Origin: GCA-003244245 sp039924425
GTDB lineage: Bacteria > Actinomycetota > Actinomycetes > Mycobacteriales > Pseudonocardiaceae
Direction of reading: 5' to 3'
Assembly (NCBI GenBank): GCA_039924425.1
Contig: JBDTAX010000166.1
Span: 1-27,990, forward strand
DNA: 27,990 nucleotides
In this document: positions 21,842 through 27,990 of the stretch, piece by piece
How the letters are laid out: each line of letters starts with the position of its first letter
Position numbering within the stretch: position 1 is the first letter of the stretch
Notes under the pieces: generated by a model
Told to the model about the DNA's origin: nothing
The model's input: only the letters and a program-made list of their open reading frames with translations
Database searches by the model: none
Program-made: the position numbers and the translations under genes

Positions 21842-21867
21842 CGCCGCGCTGATGAACGGCCGCGGCG
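21842..21867 (-). terminator. hairpin after the ABC importer operon
   Basis: CGCCGCG (21842-21848) pairs exactly with CGCGGCG (21861-21867) around a 12-nt loop, beginning 11 nt after the stop of the last importer gene on the minus strand. No T-run follows. It is a plausible operon terminator. Confidence 0.35.
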
Positions 21868-21878
21868 GGGTCGTCGTC

Positions 21879-23948
21879 CTAAGTCCCTGGGCTTGCCGGG
21901 GCGTGGAGCCCGGCCTCGACGGGGAGGGGAGCCCGCAGGGGGAAGTGGCAGGCGGCGAGGTGGTGGGGGCCGAAGGGGCGCAGTGGCGGTTCGACCTCGG
22001 CGCAGAGTTCCTGGGCGCGCGGGCAGCGGGTGCGGAAGCGGCACCCGGACGGCGGGTTGATCGCTGAGGGCAGCTCGCCGCGTACGGCGGGCCGCGCCGG
22101 GCTGGCGCCGTTGGTGGCGGGGGTGGCGCGCCCGGCTGAGGTGAGATCGGGGACGGCGCGGAGCAGGGCCTCGGTGTAGGGGTGGGCGGGGTGGTCGGAG
22201 ACGTCGGTGGCGGGACCGATCTCGACCAGTTTGCCGAGGTACATCACGCCGATCCGGTCAGCCATGTACCGGACCACCGCCAGGTCGTGCGAGATGATCA
22301 CGTAGCTGAGGCCGAGCCGCTCGCGCAGCTCGCGCATCAGGTTGAGGATCTGCGCCTGGATGGAGACGTCCAGCGCGGAGACCGGCTCGTCGGCGACGAC
22401 CAGCTTCGGCTCCAGCGCCAGGGCGCGGGCCAGCCCGATGCGCTGGCGCTGGCCGCCGGAGAACTCGTGCGGGTAGCTCTGCGCGGCGCTGGGCCGCAGG
22501 CCCACCTCCTCGAGCAGCTCGCCGACCCGCCGGTCCTGGTCCCGGCGCGAGCCGATCCGCTGGATGGCCAGCGGCTCGCGCAGGATCGCCCCGACCCGCA
22601 TCCGCGGGTCGAGCGAGGCGTAGGGGTCCTGGAACATTAGCTGCAGGTCCCGGCGGATCCGGCGCAGCTCACCGGCGGGCATCGCGGTGATGTCGTGGCC
22701 GGCGAAGATGATGCTGCCCGAAGTGGGCTTCTCCAGCGCCACCAGCGCCCGGCCGAGCGTGCTCTTGCCGCAGCCAGACTCCCCGACCAGGCCGAACGTC
22801 TCCCCGGGAGTGAGGGTGAAGCTCACTCCGGCCACCGCGCTGACCGCGCCGACCCGGCGCTGGAGCAACCCGGCCGTGACCGGGTACTCCTTGACCAGGT
22901 CACGGACCTCCACCAGCGGCACGGCCCGGGCATCAATGACGCGACGACCGTCTGATGCGCGCTCAGTGAGCTTCAGCGTGGAGCCCGCAGTGTAGGTGAC
23001 CGGGTGCAAGCAGGCGTGCTGGTGGCCGGGGGCGACGGTGACCAGCGGCGGGTCGGTCGCCCCGCAGTCGTCCTGGGAGAAAAGGCAGCGGGGGTGGAAG
23101 CGGCAGCCGGCCGGTGGGTCGGACAGGTCCGGCGGCAGCCCGGGGATGCTGTAGAGGTCGATGCCGGCATCCTGGTCCCGGCGGGGCACGGCCGCCATCA
23201 GCGCCTCGGTGTAGCGGTGGCGCATCCGCCGCAACACCGGCCCGGTCGGGCCGGTCTCGACGATCCGGCCCGCATACATGACCGCGACCTGGTCGGCGTA
23301 ACGGGAGATGACCGCGAGGTCGTGCGTGATCAGCAGGATCCCCATGCCCAGCCGGGCGCGCAGGCTCTCCAGCAGGTCGAGGATCTGCTCCTGGATGGTG
23401 GCGTCCAGCGCGGTGGTCGGCTCGTCGGCGATCAGCAGTTTCGGGTCGCTGGCCAGCGCCATCGCGATCATGACGCGCTGGCGCATCCCTCCGGACAGTT
23501 GGTGTGGGTAGTTGTCCAGCCGCTCGCGGGCGCGCGGCATGCCGACCAGGTCGAGGGTCTCGGCCGCCCGCTCCCGGGCCGCACCGCGGTTGCCCTGTAC
23601 CGCCTCGGCGATCTGGTTGCCGATGGTCATCGTGGGGTTCAGCGAGGTCATCGGGTCCTGGAAGACCACCCCGATCTCGTTGCCCCGCACCCGGCGCATC
23701 GCCTCGTCGTCGAGCGCGGTCAGCTCCCGACCGGCCAGGGTGATCGAGCCGCCGACGATGTGCCCGCCGGGCGGTAGCAGCCGCACGATCGACATGCCGG
23801 TCATGGTCTTGCCGGATCCGGACTCACCCACCAGTCCCAGGATCTGCCCCTCACCGAGAGTGAGCGACACCCCGTCGACGGCGTGCACGACCGAGCGGCG
23901 CTGCTGGATGTCGGTCCGCAGGTTCTTGATGTCCAGCAGCTCGCCCAT
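21879..23948 (-). CDS. fused double ATPase of a peptide ABC importer (OppD-OppF type)
   Basis: A 689-residue protein with two complete ATPase units, equivalent to OppD/DppD and OppF/DppF joined. Unit 1 has Walker A GESGSGKT (41-48), LSGGMRQRVMIAMAL, LLIADEPTTALD and ITHDLAVIS. Unit 2 has GESGCGKST (K395), FSGGQRQRIGLARAL, LVVADEPVSALD and ISHDLAVVR. Each unit ends in an oligopeptide-type C-terminal region with clustered cysteines: CRFHPRC, DDC and HAC in the first, CRFRTRC, ELC and AAC in the second. Such clusters bind an iron-sulfur centre in some DppD proteins. The ATG has AGGGA upstream and follows the permease by 10 nt. It is the last gene of the operon. Peptide transport is the likely role, but nickel or other cargo is not excluded. 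Confidence 0.95.
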   Translation of the reverse strand: MGELLDIKNLRTDIQQRRSVVHAVDGVSLTLGEGQILGLVGESGSGKTMTGMSIVRLLPPGGHIVGGSITLAGRELTALDDEAMRRVRGNEIGVVFQDPMTSLNPTMTIGNQIAEAVQGNRGAARERAAETLDLVGMPRARERLDNYPHQLSGGMRQRVMIAMALASDPKLLIADEPTTALDATIQEQILDLLESLRARLGMGILLITHDLAVISRYADQVAVMYAGRIVETGPTGPVLRRMRHRYTEALMAAVPRRDQDAGIDLYSIPGLPPDLSDPPAGCRFHPRCLFSQDDCGATDPPLVTVAPGHQHACLHPVTYTAGSTLKLTERASDGRRVIDARAVPLVEVRDLVKEYPVTAGLLQRRVGAVSAVAGVSFTLTPGETFGLVGESGCGKSTLGRALVALEKPTSGSIIFAGHDITAMPAGELRRIRRDLQLMFQDPYASLDPRMRVGAILREPLAIQRIGSRRDQDRRVGELLEEVGLRPSAAQSYPHEFSGGQRQRIGLARALALEPKLVVADEPVSALDVSIQAQILNLMRELRERLGLSYVIISHDLAVVRYMADRIGVMYLGKLVEIGPATDVSDHPAHPYTEALLRAVPDLTSAGRATPATNGASPARPAVRGELPSAINPPSGCRFRTRCPRAQELCAEVEPPLRPFGPHHLAACHFPLRAPLPVEAGLHAPASPGT

Positions 23949-23958
23949 AGAAAAGTCC

Positions 23959-24864
23959 CTACGTTTGTCTGAGCCGGACGTCGAGGGCGTCGCGCAGCGC
24001 GTCGCCGACGAAGTTGAACGCGAGCACGATGAGCAGGATCGCCACTCCGGGTGGGTAGATCAGCCACCAGTAATCGTCATAGAGGTACGGCGTGCCGCTG
24101 GAGAGCATCTCGCCCCAGCTCGCGGCTGGCGAAGACAGCCCAAACCCGAGGTAGCTCAGCACCGCGAAGATCAGGATCGCGTCGGCCACCTGGAACGTGG
24201 CCTGTACGACGATCACCCCGATCGCGTTCGGGATGAGGTGCCGGAGCATGATCCGCCCACCGCGCCCGCCCATCACCCGCACCGCCTGCACGTACTCCCG
24301 GCTGCGCAGGCTGAGCACCTCGCCGCGGACCAGCCGGGCCGGGATCAGCCAGGCGAACAGCGCGATGATGGCGATCATCGTGCCCAGCGTGGGTGGGATG
24401 ATCGTGGCGACGAACAGCAGGATGAACAGCCCCGGGATGGACAGCACGATGTCCACGATCCGCATCATCACCGCGTCCACCACGCCGCCGAAGTAGCCCG
24501 CTAGGGCCCCCCAGGCCACCCCGATCGCGGACGCCATCACCGCCGCGGCCAGCCCGACCTCGATCGAGCTCTGCCCGCCGGCCATCAGCCGGCCCAGCTC
24601 GTCGTAGCCGAGGTAGTCGGTGCCCAGCGGGTGGGCCGCGCTCGGCGGCAGGTTCGCCGCCGTCAGGTTCGTGTACACCTGATCGGTGTGGTAGAGCAGC
24701 GGCCCGAGGAAGCAGAACGCCACGATCACCACGATCAGCCCGACCCCGAGCACGGCCAGCCGGTTCGCCGTGAACGCCCGGCCGATCGCGCGCCCCAGGC
24801 CGCCCTCGGCGCGGACCTCCCCGCCCTTCGGGCTGGCCAGGACGTCTAGGTTGGGGGCGTTCAT
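23959..24864 (-). CDS. ABC importer permease (OppC/DppC type)
   Basis: A 301-residue inner-membrane permease with six helices. A cytosolic N-terminus leads to LAVLGVGLIVVIVAFCFLGPLL. HPLGTDYLGYDELGRLMAGGQSSIEVGLAA is the family signature, MRIVDIVLSIPGLFILLFVA follows, and the EAA-like loop is REYVQAVRVMGGRGGRIMLRHLIPN. GFGLSSPAASWGEML near the end is typical of DppC. Its ATG overlaps the stop of the preceding permease (ATGA), so the two are translationally coupled and would form the transmembrane pair. Confidence 0.95.
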   Translation of the reverse strand: MNAPNLDVLASPKGGEVRAEGGLGRAIGRAFTANRLAVLGVGLIVVIVAFCFLGPLLYHTDQVYTNLTAANLPPSAAHPLGTDYLGYDELGRLMAGGQSSIEVGLAAAVMASAIGVAWGALAGYFGGVVDAVMMRIVDIVLSIPGLFILLFVATIIPPTLGTMIAIIALFAWLIPARLVRGEVLSLRSREYVQAVRVMGGRGGRIMLRHLIPNAIGVIVVQATFQVADAILIFAVLSYLGFGLSSPAASWGEMLSSGTPYLYDDYWWLIYPPGVAILLIVLAFNFVGDALRDALDVRLRQT

Positions 24865-25808
24865 GCCAGCCTCACTCTCGGGTCGGCGACTCCGTAGGCG
24901 AGGTCGGCCACCAGGTTTCCGACCACGACCAGCGCCGAGCCGAGCAGCGTCAGCGCGATCTCCACCGGGTAGTCGCGCCGTAGTGCGGCGTTGAAGAACA
25001 GCAAACCCACGCCGGGATAGTTGAACACCTGCTCGACGACCAGGTTGCCGGCGACCAGCGCCGGGATGCTCAACCCGATCAGCGTGATGATCGGCAACAG
25101 TGCGTTGCGCAGCAGGTGTCGGGCCAGGATGGTGCGTTCGGTCAGCCCCTTGGCCCGGGCGGTGCGGATGTAGTCCTGGGCCAGGTTCTCGATCGCCGCC
25201 GAGCGCATGAACCGGCTGAACGACGCGATCGAGACGATCGCCAGCGCGGCCACCGGCAGCACCATGGCGGCCGGGTCGGCGAGCGCGCCAGCGAGGGTGG
25301 CCGTCTGTGGCGCCTCCGGTGGCAGCAGCGACAGGTCCACGGCGAACCAGGTGATCAGCAGCAGGCCCAGCCAGAAGACCGGCATCGAGTAGCCGAGAAA
25401 CGCCCCGGTGGTGACCGCGTAGTCGAGGAACCGGTTGCGCCGCACCGCCTGGGCGATCCCCAGCGGCAGCCCGACGACGATGGAGATCACCAGCGCCAGC
25501 AGGCTCAGGTACGCGCTCTTGGGGATGTCCTGGGCCAGCAGCGAGGCCACCGACTGGTTCTGCGTGTAGGAAAACCCCAGGTCCCCGTGCAGCAGTGAAC
25601 TCAGGTAGCTGAAATATTGCAGATAGACCGGTGTGTCGTAGCCGTTCGCGTGGTTGAACGCGGCGATCGCCGCCGGGGTGGCCCGGATGCCCAGGATCGC
25701 CCTGGCCGGCCCGCCCGGCAGCAGGTGGGTGAGCGCGAACACGATCACCGACACGCCGAGCAGCACCACGAGGGTCTGCCCCATGCGCCGCAGCAGGTAG
25801 CTGGTCAT
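24861..25808 (-). CDS. ABC importer permease (OppB/DppB type)
   Basis: A 315-residue permease with six helices. It opens with YLLRRMGQTLVVLLGVSVIVFALTHLLPGGPA, the DppB pattern, followed by the periplasmic loop and LLHGDLGFSYTQNQSVASLL. The EAA loop is DYIRTARAKGLTERTILARHLLRNALLPIITLIG, and FNYPGVGLLFFNAALRRDYP lies near the end. I start at ATG 25808 because it overlaps the stop of the binding-protein gene as ATGA; a start at 25823 would add five residues. The stop overlaps the next permease in the same way. Confidence 0.95.
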   Translation of the reverse strand: MTSYLLRRMGQTLVVLLGVSVIVFALTHLLPGGPARAILGIRATPAAIAAFNHANGYDTPVYLQYFSYLSSLLHGDLGFSYTQNQSVASLLAQDIPKSAYLSLLALVISIVVGLPLGIAQAVRRNRFLDYAVTTGAFLGYSMPVFWLGLLLITWFAVDLSLLPPEAPQTATLAGALADPAAMVLPVAALAIVSIASFSRFMRSAAIENLAQDYIRTARAKGLTERTILARHLLRNALLPIITLIGLSIPALVAGNLVVEQVFNYPGVGLLFFNAALRRDYPVEIALTLLGSALVVVGNLVADLAYGVADPRVRLA

Positions 25809-27619
25809 GACGTGAAGTGCCACCTCTCCGGTTGCAGGTTGGCTTGGGTGAGCGCGGTGAACGTGCCCTCGGTGGCGAGGTCGGACTTGACGACGGCGAC
25901 GTAGTCGGGATCGGGCTGGAAGATCACCGGCAGCTTCCGGGCGATGTAGTCCTCGTAGGCGGTGAGCGCGTTCGGGTCGTTGCCGTAGAGAGTGGCCTCG
26001 ATCAGCTTGTCCGCGGTGGGGTCGCTGTAGCCGCCGGAGTTGAGCGCGCCGCCGGTCTCGAACAGGACGTCGCCGGTTGGGTAGGTGCTCATCTGGATGC
26101 CGCCGAAGTCGGACATCTGCCAGGCGCAGGCGCTCTGGCCGGGCGTGCAGGCGCTGTCCTGGGCGAGGATCGTGTTGAAGGGCGCACCGCGCAGGTCAAG
26201 CTGGATGCCGACCCGGGCCGCGTCCGATTTCATCGCGCTCACCTGGGTCGCGGTCGGCTGGATGGCGTTGGCGTAGTCGATGGTGAACTCCAGCTTGGCG
26301 CCGCGCGCGACGCCTGGACCGCACTGATCGGCTGCGGGGCCCGGGTTGAGGCAGGTGTCCACCCCACCCGGGATGACCGACCAGCCGTGCGAAGCCAGCA
26401 ACTGGCGGGCCGCGGCCAGGCTGTAGGGGTAGGTGCCCCGTTTCTCCAGCGCGCTGGCGTAGGGATTGGGCGGGCCGACCGGCACCGGGCCGTAGGCGGG
26501 GATCGCGTATCCCGAGTAGACGCCGCGGATGATCGCCGGCTGGTCCACCAGGTGCTGCAGCGCCTGCCGGAGGTAGAGCTGCTTGAACACCGGGCCGGCC
26601 GCCGGGTTGTTGAAGTTCATGTTCAGGTACCCGATGAAGAACTGGGGCACCGCGACAACCTGGTAGCCCCCGCGCTTGATCGCCGCCAGCTGCGGAAAGT
26701 CGTCGGGGGGCACGTACCCGATGTCGATCGTGCCGGCTCTGACCTCGTTGAACTCCGCCGCCTCGGAGGTGAACGGCAGCTCCTCGAAGTTGGGGATCGC
26801 CGGTTTGTAGGGGCCGCCGTAGCGCGGGTTGGCCGCCATGGTCAGCTGGCCGGTGGGGGAGTACGAGGTCAGCCGCCACGGCCCGTCCACCACCTGCCAC
26901 AGCGGGTTGGTGGCGTAGGTGGACAGGTTCGCGGCCTGGCCGGCGAGGAAGTCATAGACTTGCTTGGCCCCCGCCGGAGTCAGGTCGTAGTCACCCCTCG
27001 GGCCAGTCGCGGAGGTCTTGTCCCAGGCCAGCGGCAGCGGGGTGAGGAGCTCGAGCTGCTCGGTGGTGAACCACTCCGGGTTCACGCTGCGGGTGAGGGT
27101 GAACGTGACCTGGTACTTGCCGGTCGCGGTGTAGCTGGCGAGGTTGTCCGGGATCTCACCGGGGCTGTAGTTGCCGAAGTTCGCCGGGCTCTCCTTGATC
27201 GCGGCCTTGAACAGGTTGAGGGAGAACACCACGTCACGGGCGTCCACCGGCTCGCCGTCGGACCACTGGTAGGTGGTTTTCAGGTTGACGGTCACGACCG
27301 TGTTGTTCTGCGAGTAGACCGGCTCGTCTGCCAGGCTCAGGGCGTCGTCGATGACCGGCTGGTCCCCTTTGGGCGCGAAGTACAGCGGCCGGTACATCAG
27401 GTACTGGAACTGTTGGATGGTGAAAGTGGTGAACTGCTGGGTCGGCGTGATCGGGAAGATGTAATTCGGTGCCGACCCGGGACCTTCGGCGAACGTCACC
27501 GTGTCGCGCTGGCCCACCGGGTGGCTCTCGGCGCCGCCGCCGCACGCCCCGGCCAGGGCCAGGACACCGAGCAGCAGCGCCGCCGTCTTGCCCGCCCCAC
27601 GGCGGACACGACCTCGCAT
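25805..27619 (-). CDS. family 5 solute-binding lipoprotein (peptide-type)
   Basis: A 604-residue extracellular substrate-binding protein of the SBP_bac_5 family. The signal peptide MRGRVRRGAGK...LLLGVLALAGAC places the lipid-bearing Cys at residue 26. YRPLYFAPKGD, YQWSDGEPVDARDVVFSLNLF and the PLPLAWDK region follow the family pattern for lobe I. The second lobe contains LYLRQALQHLVDQPAIIRGVYSGYAIPAYGPVP, a hallmark of peptide and nickel binders. It is longer than the usual 500-550 residues. I start at ATG 27619; a TTG at 27634 is in frame. It lies 23 nt after the partial repeat protein and overlaps the first permease gene by 4 nt. The ligand cannot be told from sequence. Confidence 0.94.
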   Translation of the reverse strand: MRGRVRRGAGKTAALLLGVLALAGACGGGAESHPVGQRDTVTFAEGPGSAPNYIFPITPTQQFTTFTIQQFQYLMYRPLYFAPKGDQPVIDDALSLADEPVYSQNNTVVTVNLKTTYQWSDGEPVDARDVVFSLNLFKAAIKESPANFGNYSPGEIPDNLASYTATGKYQVTFTLTRSVNPEWFTTEQLELLTPLPLAWDKTSATGPRGDYDLTPAGAKQVYDFLAGQAANLSTYATNPLWQVVDGPWRLTSYSPTGQLTMAANPRYGGPYKPAIPNFEELPFTSEAAEFNEVRAGTIDIGYVPPDDFPQLAAIKRGGYQVVAVPQFFIGYLNMNFNNPAAGPVFKQLYLRQALQHLVDQPAIIRGVYSGYAIPAYGPVPVGPPNPYASALEKRGTYPYSLAAARQLLASHGWSVIPGGVDTCLNPGPAADQCGPGVARGAKLEFTIDYANAIQPTATQVSAMKSDAARVGIQLDLRGAPFNTILAQDSACTPGQSACAWQMSDFGGIQMSTYPTGDVLFETGGALNSGGYSDPTADKLIEATLYGNDPNALTAYEDYIARKLPVIFQPDPDYVAVVKSDLATEGTFTALTQANLQPERWHFTS

Positions 27620-27642
27620 CGCGATACCCGTCAACTGGTTGG

Positions 27643-27990
27643 TCAGAAGATGCTCTGGATGATCTCGTCGCCGATGCCGAAGCCGGCGCCGGTGGCGATC
27701 GCCCGCCCGAAGCCGCCGCCGAGGAAGCGTTGCAGCATGCCACCGCCGCCACCGCCGCTGGGGTAGCCGCCTTGCGCGGGGTACGGCTGCTGGTAGTTCG
27801 GCTGTTGAAAGCTGGGCTGTTGGTAACTGGGCTCTTGGTAGCTGGGCTGCTGGTAACTTGGCGCGGGCGCGGCGGCGACCTGCTGGACGTGGTTGTCGAC
27901 CATCGCGTGGATCGAGCCCAGCAGCGTCGAGGTCTGCCCCTCCTCATCGCGCACCGCGAGCGCGACCTCCTTGAGGTCAAGCTGCCACTC
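27643..27990 (-). CDS. partial protein with SYQQP repeats and Gly-rich C-terminus
   Basis: The C-terminal 115 residues of a gene that runs out of the window; the frame is open to the edge. It begins with a helical WQLDLKEVALAVRDEEGQ segment and LLGSIHAMVDNHVQQV. Five 5-residue repeats (SYQQP, SYQEP, SYQQP, SFQQP, NYQQP) follow, then a Gly run and a final segment, MLQRFLGGGFGRAIATGAGF, ending EIIQSIF. The Gln/Gly-rich tail recalls DUF2076-type proteins, but the match is loose and I do not assign it. A GTG at 27954 could be an internal start, but the upstream codons look coding. It precedes the binding-protein gene by 23 nt, so it probably heads or belongs to the importer operon. Confidence 0.7.
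   Translation of the reverse strand, partial: EWQLDLKEVALAVRDEEGQTSTLLGSIHAMVDNHVQQVAAAPAPSYQQPSYQEPSYQQPSFQQPNYQQPYPAQGGYPSGGGGGGMLQRFLGGGFGRAIATGAGFGIGDEIIQSIF
27784..27858 (-). repeat. five tandem 15-bp units encoding SYQQP
   Basis: The units at 27784, 27799, 27814, 27829 and 27844 each carry a GGCT-TTGGTA-CT-like core and stay in frame. They encode NYQQP, SFQQP, SYQQP, SYQEP and SYQQP. Divergence is mostly at single bases, which suggests a fairly young in-frame minisatellite. Confidence 0.9.

Noticed and set aside
25817..27766. A 649-codon open frame on the + strand opposite the binding-protein gene
   Set aside because: It mirrors the codon bias of the family 5 binding protein on the other strand, and its product is a low-complexity Gly/Val/Arg sequence.
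27784..27858. The 15-bp repeats as a CRISPR-like array
   Set aside because: The units are contiguous, in frame and without spacers; they encode SYQQP repeats.

Overview
The window is high-GC DNA with actinobacterial gene content. The markers are a fused multifunctional 2-oxoglutarate decarboxylase/dehydrogenase (kgd), a class F-type sortase, frequent GTG starts, and tight 4-base ATGA couplings. A member of the Pseudonocardiales or a related order is my best guess. That placement comes from remembered family distributions, not from a search. I see no rRNA, tRNA, CRISPR array, transposase or integrase; the window looks like ordinary chromosome with a few accessory traits.

Layout from left to right. 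(1) 39-5389 holds an aldo/keto reductase on the + strand. It converges on a minus-strand group made of a 140-residue Cys-motif protein, kgd, and a 59-residue protein 5 nt after kgd. The leader of kgd carries a perfect 10-bp hairpin and a tandem octamer. (2) 5633-7062 is a + strand run: a single-cluster ferredoxin with His in place of the second Cys, a RibD_C-type reductase and a MaoC-like hydratase. (3) 7069-9102 is a minus-strand pair of a BBE-type flavoprotein and a GNAT acetyltransferase. An AT-richer 464-bp divergent region (9103-9566) separates it from the pst operon. (4) 9567-14640 is pstS-pstC-pstA-pstB. It is coupled by a TGATG junction to an unusual stand-alone PhoB-type DNA-binding domain and followed by a DUF2127-like membrane protein. 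No phoU, senX3/phoR or full response regulator is visible.

(5) 14637-17854 holds tatA on the minus strand, then a divergent amino-acid permease and a YbdK-type carboxylate-amine ligase in a two-gene operon. (6) 18030-20010 holds two small proteins of unknown function on the + strand, meeting a class V aminotransferase on the minus strand. (7) 20140-21691 holds an exported protein with an atypical LQDTG sorting-signal-like C-terminus, 4 nt upstream of a class F-type sortase. This is the best candidate for an incompletely described substrate/enzyme pair. (8) 21879-27990, minus strand, is a peptide-type ABC importer operon read right to left: a repeat-rich partial protein, a lipoprotein binding protein, two permeases and a fused double ATPase.

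The genes suggest phosphate import under a possible local regulator, central carbon flux at the 2-oxoglutarate node, amino-acid and peptide uptake, protein export (Tat) and surface anchoring (sortase). The observations I rate highest are the receiver-less PhoB-type regulator in the pst operon, the LQDTG/sortase pair and the structured leader of kgd. Convergent genes meet with 4-base shared stop codons (YTAG) at two firm junctions and perhaps a third.
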